Numbered from the stretch's first letter, positions 23,417 to 32,448 are shown. The stretch: DNA of 60,008 nt from an uncultured Cryomorphaceae bacterium (GCA_913031435.1 CAJWFD010000011.1:1-60008), one strand, 5' to 3'. The notes: generated by a model not told the origin, from the letters alone. Made by a program: numbers and translations.

Positions 23417-25828
23417 ATGCAATACGTTGGTGAACACATTTGGGCAGCAGACCTTGGAAGAGGATTAACTGCCCTTTCTTTTGTTTTCGCTCTATTATCC
23501 ACTTTGGCCTACTATTTAAAAGGTGACCAATGGAAATTACTGGGACGACTCGCTTTTAGAATACATGCGATTTCACTCTTCGGGTTGATTGGGACATTGT
23601 TCTATATCATGGCCCATCATTATTTTGAGTTTGACTATGTATGGAAGCATACCTCTTTAGATCTTCCACCACAGTACTTGTTTTCTGCCTTTTGGGAGGG
23701 ACAGGAAGGATCCTTTTTACTTTGGATGTTTTGGAATGCCATTTTAGGTTATATTTTGACCTACAGTGCTAAAAAATTTGAGGGGCCAGTGGTAGGCGTG
23801 TTTGCTGCTGTACAAGCATTTTTAGTCAGTATGATCTTAGGAGTCTACCTAGGTGATATGCATATAGGCTACAGTCCGTTCATATTAGTTCGTGAACTTG
23901 CTGAGAACGTAGGATTGCCCTGGACACAATTCGCTGATTACCTAGAAAGGTTTCCTAATTTCGCTGACGGAACAGGTCTAAACCCATTGCTTCAAAATTA
24001 CTGGATGACCATTCATCCACCTACCCTTTTCTTAGGCTTTGCCTCCACATTAGTACCCTTTAGTTATGCAATAGCAGGATTACTGCGTAAGGATTACAAG
24101 ACCTGGATAAAGAGTGCCTTAGTGTGGAGTTTCTTCTCTGTAGGCATACTTGGCGTAGGTATACTCATGGGAGGTGCTTGGGCGTATGAAGCATTGAGTT
24201 TTGGTGGATTTTGGGCATGGGACCCCGTTGAGAACACTTCGTTAGTTCCATGGCTAACTATGGTAGCTGGCGCTCACCTACTGCTGATCCAGCGCAACAA
24301 AGGAGGTGTCATTCCAGCAGCACTTTTCCTACTTATTCTAACCTTCTTACTGGTTCTGTACTCCACCTTCCTGACGCGCTCCGGAGTACTAGGAGATAGC
24401 TCTGTGCATGCCTTTGTAGACTTAGGACTGAGTGGACAACTTCTTATCTATTTACTCTTCTTTACGATTGGAAGTCTTACTTTATTCTTGGCCCGTTACA
24501 AAGGGTTACCCAAAAAAGTAAAGGAGGATCGCATGGACAGCAGAGAATTTTGGATGTTCATAGGAGCACTTATTTTACTGATTAGCGGTTTACAAATCAC
24601 GTTAAGTACTTCTTATCCCGTTTTTAATAAGTTGTTTGGTCCTGACGGACTCATCACACTTTATGATCAAGACAAAGTTTTAATTGACCCAATTGAGCAT
24701 TATAACGCTATACAGGTTCCATTCGCGATCATTATTGTCCTTCTTATCGGAGCAGGTCAATTTTTATCTTACCACCGCACTACAACAACGCAATTCTTCA
24801 AACGTCAAATTCTTACCTTGATTTTGACGACTATTTTCGCAGGAATCAGTGCTTGGATACTCGACATGTGGAATCCAATGTATGTGACACTGCTCTGGTG
24901 CTCTTACTATGCCGTGATCGCTAACCTAGAGTTTTGGATCCGCTGGGCCAAAGGAAACTGGAGTATCGCAGGATCTACAGTAGCCCATATAGGTTTTGGG
25001 TTGATAGTTGCAGGCTCATTGGTCTCAAACGCTAACAAAGATGTCATCTCCCAAAACAAAACCTTCATTCATGAGGAATTTCCTGCGAACGAGAACCTAC
25101 TGATACATCAGGGCGACACTGTAGAGCTGGGTGATTATTGGGTGAGTTGGACGGAACAGCGTGAAGAAGGTTATTACCAGAGATATGTTTTAGAGTTTTT
25201 CAAGGAAGACGAAGACCATAGTGGGGAATTAAAACCAGCGTTTATTCTCTCCCCAAGTATTCAAATGAATGAACGAATGGGCAATGTTGCAGAGCCTTCC
25301 ACAAGACACTTCCTTACCAAAGACATTTACACCCATGTTACCTATGCGGATATGCGTTCCATGGAAGAGAAAGGTACAGAGGAATGGAAGAATGCTTTTG
25401 ATATTGAACTGGCAACAGGAGACACGCACTTCTTATACGGTAAGTATCAAGTTCGCTTAGACACTTTGGTAGTTGAAGCTCCTCAGGGAGACGGTAATCT
25501 CAAATACGCAGTACTAGGCGCTGGGCTAAGCGTAACCACCATGGAGGATAGTACCTACAAAATCATGCCTATTTATGCTGTTCAGGGAGATGAGGGTCAA
25601 CATGTAGATGCCGAAATAAAAGAACTCGGATTGAAATTTAGTTTTGATCGTATTAATTATGAGTCCAACAGACCTGTAATTACTGCTAGTGAACATATTG
25701 AAGCTGAGGAACCTTTCATTCTAATTAAAGCAGAGGTTTTTCCTTGGATCAATCTTCTTTGGATAGGCTCATTATTGATGGCTCTAGGAACTGTTATCGC
25801 TGTCACCACTAGATTAAGGGGCAAATAA
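23417..25828 (+). CDS. ccmF: Haem lyase CcmF
   Basis: 803 residues, longer than the about 650 of E. coli CcmF. About fourteen membrane helices are followed by a large periplasmic domain (about 530-770). The haem-handling WWD domain is GGFWAWDPVENTSLVPWL (263-280), and MTIHPPTLFLG (197-207) supplies a conserved ligand His. CcmF attaches haem to the CXXCH of apocytochromes. With no CcmG/H in the operon, cysteine reduction must be provided from elsewhere. Confidence 0.95.
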   Translation: MQYVGEHIWAADLGRGLTALSFVFALLSTLAYYLKGDQWKLLGRLAFRIHAISLFGLIGTLFYIMAHHYFEFDYVWKHTSLDLPPQYLFSAFWEGQEGSFLLWMFWNAILGYILTYSAKKFEGPVVGVFAAVQAFLVSMILGVYLGDMHIGYSPFILVRELAENVGLPWTQFADYLERFPNFADGTGLNPLLQNYWMTIHPPTLFLGFASTLVPFSYAIAGLLRKDYKTWIKSALVWSFFSVGILGVGILMGGAWAYEALSFGGFWAWDPVENTSLVPWLTMVAGAHLLLIQRNKGGVIPAALFLLILTFLLVLYSTFLTRSGVLGDSSVHAFVDLGLSGQLLIYLLFFTIGSLTLFLARYKGLPKKVKEDRMDSREFWMFIGALILLISGLQITLSTSYPVFNKLFGPDGLITLYDQDKVLIDPIEHYNAIQVPFAIIIVLLIGAGQFLSYHRTTTTQFFKRQILTLILTTIFAGISAWILDMWNPMYVTLLWCSYYAVIANLEFWIRWAKGNWSIAGSTVAHIGFGLIVAGSLVSNANKDVISQNKTFIHEEFPANENLLIHQGDTVELGDYWVSWTEQREEGYYQRYVLEFFKEDEDHSGELKPAFILSPSIQMNERMGNVAEPSTRHFLTKDIYTHVTYADMRSMEEKGTEEWKNAFDIELATGDTHFLYGKYQVRLDTLVVEAPQGDGNLKYAVLGAGLSVTTMEDSTYKIMPIYAVQGDEGQHVDAEIKELGLKFSFDRINYESNRPVITASEHIEAEEPFILIKAEVFPWINLLWIGSLLMALGTVIAVTTRLRGK

Positions 25829-25829
25829 C

Positions 25830-26513
25830 ATGAAGGTAGCTCTCATAGGAAAAGGTAACTTAGGTCACCACCTCTATGAAGGCTTGTGTTCTCATGTAGC
25901 ACTGGAATGGTATGGAAGAGACTATCCACGAACTATTGATGCAGATCTGATACTAATCGCGGTACCTGATAAGGAGGTATTCGAAGTTTGTCATTCTTTT
26001 AAAGACAAACTTATCGCTCATACCGCTGGCTCAGTGAAACTACCGGATACTTCTAGGGCAGCTGTTTTTTATCCCCTTTACAGTTTTTCTAAGGGACAAG
26101 AGGTGGATTGGTCAAAAGTGCCATTATTGCTTGAAACAGCGAGGAAAGAGGATGAAGTTTTATTAAATGAATTGGCACAACTGCTAACCTCTAAGATCTT
26201 TTGGATTACTAGTGAAAAGCGTGAAAAGCTACATGTGGCGGCTGTGCTGGTAAATAATTTTACAAACCACTTGTATACCCTAGCCAGTGACCATTGTACG
26301 GCATATGAATTACCTTTTGACGTACTACATCCTATCATGAAGCAAGGTCCAGAGAAAGCTATAGAGTCCACTCCACTAAAAGCTCAGACTGGGCCAGCAA
26401 CACGTGGGGATCAGAACACAATGGACCAACACCTTTCGCAGCTTGAAAATGACGAGTTACGAGAACTATATGTATTGATGAGCAACAGCATAAAAAAAAG
26501 AGATGAACTATAA
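25830..26513 (+). CDS. Rossmann-like/DUF2520 protein
   Basis: 227 residues. The N-terminal GKGNLGHH (8-15) is a dinucleotide-binding glycine loop, and DLILIAVPDKEV completes a Rossmann half. The C-terminal helical domain (about 120-227) carries NNFTNHLYTLA, as in DUF2520 proteins related to ProC/6-phosphogluconate-type dehydrogenases. The substrate is unknown. It starts 1 base after ccmF and overlaps kdsC by 11, so it lies inside the operon. Confidence 0.82.
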   Translation: MKVALIGKGNLGHHLYEGLCSHVALEWYGRDYPRTIDADLILIAVPDKEVFEVCHSFKDKLIAHTAGSVKLPDTSRAAVFYPLYSFSKGQEVDWSKVPLLLETARKEDEVLLNELAQLLTSKIFWITSEKREKLHVAAVLVNNFTNHLYTLASDHCTAYELPFDVLHPIMKQGPEKAIESTPLKAQTGPATRGDQNTMDQHLSQLENDELRELYVLMSNSIKKRDEL

Positions 26514-27021
26514 AGAGAAGTTTAAGCACATTACTACCGTTGTTTTTGACGTAGACGGTGTACTTACAAACGGAACAGTTCTTTTGATTCCAGGCGCACA
26601 GGCCGTTCGGAATATGCATAGTAAAGACGGATATGCCCTACAACTCGCGGTACGAAATGGGATTCGTATAGCCATTATAACGGGTGGAAATAGTGAAGAT
26701 GTTCGAGAACGTCTTGCTGAAATGGGAATCAAAGACATCTACATGCGTGCATCAACTAAAATGGATGCCTACGAAGATCTAAAAATGTGCTATGATCTCA
26801 CAGATCATGAGATCCTGTATATGGGTGATGACTTACCAGACTATGATGTGATGAAAGCCGTAGGACTGTCCTGTGCACCTCAGGACGCTGCCCCGGAAAT
26901 TAAATCAATATCAGATTATGTCAGTCCTGTTAACGGTGGAGAAGGCTGCGTTAGAGATGTATTGGAACAGTTATTAAAAACCCACGATAAATGGGGTCGT
27001 CCTGAAGATCGAACATGGTAA
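26503..27021 (+). CDS. kdsC: 3-deoxy-D-manno-octulosonate 8-phosphate phosphatase (KdsC type)
   Basis: 172 residues, HAD fold without a cap. It hydrolyses Kdo-8-phosphate to Kdo for lipopolysaccharide. Catalytic Asp16 and Asp18 lie in VVFDVDGVLTNG, the Thr in ITGGNS and the Mg ligands in MGDDLPD. The short tetramer-forming length supports KdsC over other HAD proteins. Overlaps the Rossmann gene upstream by 11 bases and maf downstream by 7. Confidence 0.9.
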   Translation: MNYKEKFKHITTVVFDVDGVLTNGTVLLIPGAQAVRNMHSKDGYALQLAVRNGIRIAIITGGNSEDVRERLAEMGIKDIYMRASTKMDAYEDLKMCYDLTDHEILYMGDDLPDYDVMKAVGLSCAPQDAAPEIKSISDYVSPVNGGEGCVRDVLEQLLKTHDKWGRPEDRTW

Positions 27022-27614
27022 AAACTACTAAGCCACTTCAATTAAAACGATCCTTAGTTCTAGGATCTAAAAGTCCACGTAGAGCGCAGCTCCTCTCTGA
27101 TCTGGGCTTCGACTTCAGGATTGAGGTCACGGATACCGATGAGAATGCACCCGGAAATCTCAATGGAGAGGAAACTGCCGTTTGGATTTCTGAACAAAAA
27201 GCAAAAGCCCTTCAACTACTCTTGTCTGATGATGAATTAGGCATTACCTCTGATACGGAAGTTTGGCTTAACAACAGAAGGTTTGGCAAGGCAGCTAACG
27301 CAGATCAAGCAAGAGAAATGTTACAGGCTTTAAGTGGTAAAACACATCAAGTCATTACGGGGCTATCGCTTGTAACCGACGCAAAGATCACCTCCTACTG
27401 CAGCGTAGTACAAGTGCACTTCGCCGTGCTTCCATCATGGGCTATAGAACACTATATTTCCACATTTGAACCCTATGACAAAGCAGGAGCCTACGGTATT
27501 CAAGAATGGATAGGACAGACATTTATACACACCATTGAAGGAGAATACAATGCAGTTGTGGGACTACCTACATCCACCCTGTTCAAAGCGCTCGAGCCGT
27601 ACTTTAAGGCATAA
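27015..27614 (+). CDS. maf: Maf family nucleoside triphosphate pyrophosphatase
   Basis: 199 residues. The signature SKSPRRAQLL (18-27) and SDTEVWLNNRRFGKA, together with SGKTHQVITGLSL, place it in the Maf family, which hydrolyses non-canonical or modified dTTP/UTP/CTP to monophosphates. It is the last gene of the ccm-kdsC operon and is followed by a hairpin shared with ilvE. Confidence 0.93.
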   Translation: MVKTTKPLQLKRSLVLGSKSPRRAQLLSDLGFDFRIEVTDTDENAPGNLNGEETAVWISEQKAKALQLLLSDDELGITSDTEVWLNNRRFGKAANADQAREMLQALSGKTHQVITGLSLVTDAKITSYCSVVQVHFAVLPSWAIEHYISTFEPYDKAGAYGIQEWIGQTFIHTIEGEYNAVVGLPTSTLFKALEPYFKA

Positions 27615-27647
27615 AAAAAGCCGAAACCATGGCCTCAGCTTTTTTTA
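27613..27647. terminator. Convergent terminator between maf and ilvE
   Basis: A hairpin (27620-27628 with 27632-27640) flanked by an A-run (27613-27619) and a T-run (27641-27646). With G-T pairs it folds better when read on the minus strand, so it mainly ends ilvE, but the flanking tracts allow it to act in both directions. Confidence 0.75.
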
Positions 27648-27661
27648 TATGTTTCAATAGA

Positions 27662-28720
27662 TTACTTGGAAGATATGGGAAGGTCCATCATCCAACCGTA
27701 ACAATCTTCGGAACGTCCCATTCTAATGTCAGTAAGTAACTTTTTAATATCCATTGCCTTTCCATTTTCAGGAACCGGAATAGAAAAGTTCTCACCGTTA
27801 TATCCAATAGTGTCAATTTGACTTACCACTGCAGCAGTTCCCATTCCAAAGGCCTCTTGAAGCTTTCCTTCACGAGCTGCCATTACCAGTTCTTCCACTG
27901 TAATTGGACGCTCCTCTAAAGGCCAACCTTGATCTTTAATCAATTGAATTATGGATCGTCTGGTTACTCCTGCTAAAATTCGATCTGTCAAAGGAGGAGT
28001 TAAGAATACACCATCAACTAGAAGCATCAGGTTCATTGTTCCACTTTCCTCTATATACTTATGCTCTTTATGATCTGTCCAGATGACTTGGTTATATCCT
28101 TCTTCTATCGCCTTAGAGGTCGGGTAAAAAGCGCCACCATAATTTCCGGCTGCCTTGGTATATCCTATGCCACCGCTCGCAGCTCTAGAAAACTCTTGCT
28201 CAATCTTAACTTTTACCGACCCGTTGTAGTATGGGCCTACAGGCGAAGTGATAATACAAAAAGTGTAGTCATCACTTTGACGTGCTGCAATAAATTCAGA
28301 AGATGCAAATACAAATGGACGGATGTATAAACTGTGATCTTCCGTTTTAGGAATCCATGCTTGGTCCAACTCTAGAAGCTTAGACAACCCTTCCATAAAA
28401 ACATGCTCAGGTATCTGTGGTATCATCAATCGCTCAGCACTTTTGTTCAACCTTGCAAAGTTGTCCAAGGGACGGAACATACTTACGGCACCGTTGTCCT
28501 TTCTGTAGGCTTTCATCCCTTCAAATGCACTCTGACCATAATGAAGAGCATGAAGTCCGTAAGAAAACTCCAGTTGACCATAAGGACGGATTTCCGGCTC
28601 CTGCCATGCTCCATTTTTAAAATGACAAACGAGCATGTGATCAGACATGTTTTTACCAAAAGGAAGATTGTTAAAATCTATATCCTTTAGGCGGCTTTGT
28701 TGTGTCATTTCAACTTTCAT
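27662..28720 (-). CDS. ilvE: Branched-chain amino acid aminotransferase
   Basis: 352 residues from the ATG at 28720. A fold-type IV PLP enzyme that transaminates leucine, isoleucine and valine with 2-oxoglutarate. The PLP lysine is Lys189 (GYTKAAGNYGG), and EESGTMNLM is the cofactor-binding motif. The frame is open 15 codons further upstream, but those codons include the -7 element TACATTTG (28745-28752), so the start at 28720 is preferred. Single gene, with the terminator at 27613-27647 just beyond it. Confidence 0.95.
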   Translation of the reverse strand: MKVEMTQQSRLKDIDFNNLPFGKNMSDHMLVCHFKNGAWQEPEIRPYGQLEFSYGLHALHYGQSAFEGMKAYRKDNGAVSMFRPLDNFARLNKSAERLMIPQIPEHVFMEGLSKLLELDQAWIPKTEDHSLYIRPFVFASSEFIAARQSDDYTFCIITSPVGPYYNGSVKVKIEQEFSRAASGGIGYTKAAGNYGGAFYPTSKAIEEGYNQVIWTDHKEHKYIEESGTMNLMLLVDGVFLTPPLTDRILAGVTRRSIIQLIKDQGWPLEERPITVEELVMAAREGKLQEAFGMGTAAVVSQIDTIGYNGENFSIPVPENGKAMDIKKLLTDIRMGRSEDCYGWMMDLPISSK

Positions 28721-28744
28721 AGGCAATACTATTTTTTCGGAGCA

Positions 28745-28752
28745 CAAATGTA
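28745..28752 (-). promoter_or_regulatory. ilvE -7 promoter element
   Basis: Minus-strand TACATTTG matches TAnnTTTG and ends 24 bases before the chosen ATG. It lies inside the longer open frame, which argues against the upstream start. No TTG is seen at -33. Confidence 0.55.
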
Positions 28753-28827
28753 CTAATTTTGACATTGAGAAAAAGAATCATTCCGCGCTGTGAAAACAGA
28801 GAACTTTAATTTTAATCAAATCCTCCC

Positions 28828-29349
28828 ATGAACCGCCACATACTTTTTAGCTTTATTACAATCGGATTATTTTCTTGTCAAAATGGTACCGTAGATTCGG
28901 AAAACATCCTAGAGTCTCAAGCATCAGAAACTGAATATATTAGCTTCGGGGATAGTACTTTTGCAACGGACCAGACTATGACTGCTGCAGATCTAGTAAC
29001 CGCATTTAAAACTGGTGCATCAGATACTGTTTTCGCAACAGTGGCAGGGCCTATTACAAAGGTATGTACCACAAAAGGTTGTTGGATGTCAACGGAAATC
29101 GACTCGAATACTAATCTTTTCGTAGACTACGATTACGAATTTTTACTTCCTACCAACAGTAAGGACCAAGAAATGGTCATGACAGGATACGCGTATTGGG
29201 ATAGCACAACAGTAGCTGAACTCAAGCATTACGCGCAGGATATAGGAGCGAGTGAAGAAGAAATAGCTTCTATTATAGATGCTACAGGTGAGGTGAAGTT
29301 CAAAGCTAAAGGTGTTAAGGTTGTAATACCTGCTTCAAATGAAGAGTAA
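28828..29349 (+). CDS. DUF4920 lipoprotein
   Basis: 173 residues. The lipobox LFSC (Cys17) marks a lipoprotein. The C-terminal two-thirds are the DUF4920 domain of Bacteroidota, recognised by ATVAGPITKVCTTKGCWM with the Cys pair in KVCTTKGCW and by the OB-like pattern that follows. Its function is unknown; the paired cysteines suggest metal or redox involvement. The 3' end overlaps the next gene by 11 bases, so they are translated together. Confidence 0.82.
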   Translation: MNRHILFSFITIGLFSCQNGTVDSENILESQASETEYISFGDSTFATDQTMTAADLVTAFKTGASDTVFATVAGPITKVCTTKGCWMSTEIDSNTNLFVDYDYEFLLPTNSKDQEMVMTGYAYWDSTTVAELKHYAQDIGASEEEIASIIDATGEVKFKAKGVKVVIPASNEE

Positions 29350-29779
29350 GCTTATTATTCTTTCGTTACTACTTTCTATGATTTACGCATGCACCCCAAC
29401 GCAGGGTTCGCCTGACGTAGTAGCGCCAGTTTGGTCACCGAAAGTAGATCAACCTAGTGAATTGGCTGTGATTATGAGGGCTATTCATCAAGAGGGTATA
29501 GAGCGCAAGGCAAGCCTCGAGAAAGGGATGCTAAGCACCGCTAATTCTTCCTTAATATTCAATATGATTACTGCCCAGCCCACAGAACCTCACATGGTAG
29601 GCCCTGCTTTTGAGCCACATGCGCAGGGCTTTATATATTCCTACAGTGAAATTGCCTCAGCTACTTCAGTACCTGCACAAATAGAAGCGCACAACAACCT
29701 AGTGAAAAGCTGCGTGGCTTGTCACATGAACTTTTGCCAAGGTCCTATTTCAAGGATTGAAAAACTCTACATTCATTAA
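29339..29779 (+). CDS. Small lipoprotein with a c-type haem motif
   Basis: 146 residues. Lipobox IYAC (Cys18) precedes a helical domain ending in SCVACH (Cys125, Cys128, His129), a CXXCH haem-c attachment site near the C-terminus. A methionine or histidine elsewhere would supply the second axial ligand (for example Met130 or His50). A mono-haem cytochrome with the haem at the C-terminal end is unlike ordinary class I cytochromes c and closer to class II helical bundles. It overlaps the DUF4920 gene and mnmD by single codons. Confidence 0.8.
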   Translation: MKSKLIILSLLLSMIYACTPTQGSPDVVAPVWSPKVDQPSELAVIMRAIHQEGIERKASLEKGMLSTANSSLIFNMITAQPTEPHMVGPAFEPHAQGFIYSYSEIASATSVPAQIEAHNNLVKSCVACHMNFCQGPISRIEKLYIH

Positions 29780-30429
29780 TGGCTAAGGCGAGTCCAAGGC
29801 ACATCAAGACTTCCTCGGATGGAAGCCTGACGCTTTGGGTTCCGGAATTAGACGAATACTATCATAGTATTCATGGAGCACTTACCGAAAGCCAGCATGT
29901 CTTCATCAATGCTGGATTAAAAGCAATGGAACTTACAGAGGTTCGTGTTTTAGAAGTTGGATTAGGAACAGCTCTAAACGCTAGGCTAACCTTAGAACAA
30001 AAAGGGAGTACTCAAATTCATTACACAGCACTTGAGAAATTTCCGTTAACAACTAAAGAAATTGATCTGTTAGATCTTTCCAGTCTAGAGCAGCAAGGAT
30101 CTATCCTTCGTTGCCCTCCCTTTGTACCCACTGAGCTTATTCCTGGGTTTCATTTTGAATTAATGACCACTGATCTCAGACGCTTTGAGAGCGAAGAATT
30201 TAGCTTTGATCTTATCTATTTTGATGCCTTTGCTCCAAGCGCACAGCCTGAGCTCTGGACTGATGAAATCTTCGAAAAGATGTTTAAAATTTTAGCGGTA
30301 GATGGCTGTCTGGTTACCTACTGTGCAAAAGGAGTCGTAAAACGATCTATGAAGGCTGCGGGTTTTGAGGTAGAACGGCTCCCAGGACCTCCAAGAAAAC
30401 GAGAAATGACGCGCGCATGGAAAAGATGA
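29779..30429 (+). CDS. mnmD: tRNA (mnm5s2U34)-methyltransferase MnmD
   Basis: 216 residues, the methyltransferase half of MnmC as a stand-alone protein. It methylates the wobble uridine of certain tRNAs with SAM. Evidence: LEVGLGTALNARLT (SAM loop), DLIYFDAFAPSAQPELWT (catalytic/SAM region) and the final PGPPRKREMTRA, all typical of MnmD. It is coupled by TAATG to the cytochrome-like gene and overlaps the NUDIX gene by 13 bases. Confidence 0.92.
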   Translation: MAKASPRHIKTSSDGSLTLWVPELDEYYHSIHGALTESQHVFINAGLKAMELTEVRVLEVGLGTALNARLTLEQKGSTQIHYTALEKFPLTTKEIDLLDLSSLEQQGSILRCPPFVPTELIPGFHFELMTTDLRRFESEEFSFDLIYFDAFAPSAQPELWTDEIFEKMFKILAVDGCLVTYCAKGVVKRSMKAAGFEVERLPGPPRKREMTRAWKR

Positions 30430-30863
30430 TAAAGTTCAATGCCCGTTGTTACGCTTTGATTGTATCCAATCAAGGAAGATTGTTGGTCATGAAGGAACGC
30501 TGGCAAGGCGTCAATCTGCAAAAACTTCCCGGAGGAGGACTAGAATTAGGTGAGGGTCTCATAGCGTGTATAAACCGTGAAATAAAGGAGGAATTTAAGC
30601 TTTGGTCACCACTAGAATGGTCATTTTTTTATATTCCTACCCATGCGTTTTCCTCCAGATTTAAACCCAACGAACAACTGCTTCTGAATTATTTTAAGGC
30701 CAATAGCACAGTACTAGAGGACGAGTGGGCGATTATAGATAATGATCCAAACTTACAAGAAATGATGTGGCTGCCACTCGAAGCAGAACAAGCAACATGG
30801 TTTACACTCGAGTCAGATCGCACCGCTTTCTTAAAGCTTGTAAGCCTACAAACCCAACCTTAA
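30417..30863 (+). CDS. NUDIX hydrolase
   Basis: 148 residues. The NUDIX box is GGLELGEGLIACINREIKEEF, slightly off consensus because the Gly after REUxEE is replaced (EEFKL in place of EExGU). Substrates of such small NUDIX proteins are varied nucleoside diphosphate derivatives and cannot be inferred. The start overlaps mnmD, and the gene ends tail to tail with an 18-bp overlap with the minus-strand gene. Confidence 0.85.
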   Translation: MEKMIKFNARCYALIVSNQGRLLVMKERWQGVNLQKLPGGGLELGEGLIACINREIKEEFKLWSPLEWSFFYIPTHAFSSRFKPNEQLLLNYFKANSTVLEDEWAIIDNDPNLQEMMWLPLEAEQATWFTLESDRTAFLKLVSLQTQP

Positions 30864-31415
30864 ACCCACGACTTCAGTGAGTTTCTTGTAGAGTTGCTCC
30901 GGTTTTTTAGTTCGCCAATTCCATTGATCTAGCTCGCCACCGAGTACAAAGAATTGGTCCAAACCATAGGAGTTCAACTCATCCACCACATGGGGTCTTA
31001 AATTCAAGAACGTCATCCATCCGTTTGGTACTTCTTCTAACCATTCTTCATAGTAGTCCGTTATGTCTGCATGAAAATTAAGGATGTTCTCTCCAATTAA
31101 TATGAACTTATCTATTCCTAAGGGCACCATTTCGTCAACAATATCCCGTTTGACTCGCATCACATCGTTGTGGACCGCATCGTTCCATTCTCCTAAAAAC
31201 TCTATAACACAGTATCCAGCAGAATAATCAACAAATAGAATCTTCAGGACCAATGTCTCACACCCAATATTATCCCATTGAGGATGCACAACATGATTAA
31301 AAATTCGATCCGTAAATTCCACTTCACTATTAAAGTAACCATACATTGGGCTTTGAGGATCTTCGCTGGCAATATAGAGATGTCGCCAATTATAATAAGG
31401 TTCAATGGTATGCAT
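30846..31415 (-). CDS. Conserved protein of unknown function (189 aa)
   Basis: 189 residues with no signal peptide or membrane helix. It is rich in Trp, Tyr, Asp and Glu (for example TDYYEEWLEEVPNGWMTFLN and GGELDQWNWRTKKPE), which suggests a soluble alpha/beta protein. The first line, EPYYNWRHLYIASEDPQSP, and KILFVDYSAGYCVIEFLGEWN recall a conserved Bacteroidota hypothetical protein, but I cannot name it. It is a single gene on the minus strand, converging with the NUDIX gene. Confidence 0.65.
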   Translation of the reverse strand: MHTIEPYYNWRHLYIASEDPQSPMYGYFNSEVEFTDRIFNHVVHPQWDNIGCETLVLKILFVDYSAGYCVIEFLGEWNDAVHNDVMRVKRDIVDEMVPLGIDKFILIGENILNFHADITDYYEEWLEEVPNGWMTFLNLRPHVVDELNSYGLDQFFVLGGELDQWNWRTKKPEQLYKKLTEVVGLRLGL

Positions 31416-31497
31416 AAAAGTCTATCCAGAAATATTCTTGTCCAAGTCTAACAAAATTAAGCTAGGGTTGTTAGTTTAACATCCATAAAAATAACAA

Positions 31498-32403
31498 ATG
31501 GCAACATTCACAATTACAGGTGCAACAGGATCAGTAGGTAAGGCAATTGTAGCCCAATTACTATCTGAAAAACACCATGTTCGCGTTCTCTCTACAAGAC
31601 AAAATCTTGAATGGAAAGGCGTGAAAACCTATTATTGGAACCCCGCACAAGGAGAGATTGACCTCGCATCTTTAGAAGGTACCGATCATCTCATACATTT
31701 AGCAGGTACAACGGTCTCGAAGCGCTGGACCGCCAAGTACAAGCAGTCTATAAACGACTCCAGAGTATACACTTCTCAAACACTCATAGACGCTTTACAA
31801 AAACTAGAAAAGGCTCCGTCCTCCTGCGTATCAGCTAGTGCCATTGGATTCTACGGATCCGACTTTGAACGTACTATGGTAGAAGGTGATTTGCCAGCAG
31901 ATGATTTTTTAGCTACAGTAACACGGAATTGGGAACAATACACACGCAAACTTGGAAACGATAAAAGACGTAGCATTCAGCTGCGTATAGGAATCGTCTT
32001 GGACAAAGGTGCCGGCGTATTAGGTGAATTAGTCCCATTAGCGAAAGCGGGCATAGCATCCCCGCTTGGAAGCGGAAAACAATGGTCCAGCTGGATTCAC
32101 ATAAAGGACCTAGCACGTATGTTTATCCATGCAGCAACATCAACGAATATAGCATCTGGCCCATATAATGCGATAGGCCCAAACCCCGCTACGAACAAAG
32201 ACTTAACAAAGACTATATGTAAAGTCCTTAGCCGCCCAATGCTTCTCCCTTCCGTTCCTGGTTTTGTACTAAGATTATTCTTAGGAGAAATGGCTACGCT
32301 CGCTTTAATGAGTCAAAAGGTGAGTAATAAAAAGATACTCAAGACTGGGTTTGCATTTGAATTTGAAAACCTAGAAGATGCATTGCGAGATGTCTTGAAA
32401 TAA
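31498..32403 (+). CDS. TIGR01777 family NAD-dependent epimerase-like oxidoreductase
   Basis: 301 residues. An extended SDR with a nucleotide loop GATGSVGKAI (8-17), a long middle segment including SASAIGFYGSDFE with the active-site Tyr region, and a C-terminal DUF1731 domain (PSVPGFVLRLFLGEMATLAL). The reaction is unknown; relatives have been linked to cell division inhibitor and epimerase annotations without proof. Followed directly by a strong terminator. Confidence 0.88.
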   Translation: MATFTITGATGSVGKAIVAQLLSEKHHVRVLSTRQNLEWKGVKTYYWNPAQGEIDLASLEGTDHLIHLAGTTVSKRWTAKYKQSINDSRVYTSQTLIDALQKLEKAPSSCVSASAIGFYGSDFERTMVEGDLPADDFLATVTRNWEQYTRKLGNDKRRSIQLRIGIVLDKGAGVLGELVPLAKAGIASPLGSGKQWSSWIHIKDLARMFIHAATSTNIASGPYNAIGPNPATNKDLTKTICKVLSRPMLLPSVPGFVLRLFLGEMATLALMSQKVSNKKILKTGFAFEFENLEDALRDVLK

Positions 32404-32429
32404 AAAAGCCCCGCTAAGGCGGGGCTTTT
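32404..32429. terminator. Terminator after the TIGR01777 gene
   Basis: AAAAGCCCCGC and GCGGGGCTTTT form an 11-bp perfect stem with loop TAAG. The A/T tracts on both sides let it end both the plus-strand oxidoreductase and the minus-strand YceI gene. Confidence 0.9.
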
Positions 32430-32448
32430 CCAAATAAACTTCATTAAG

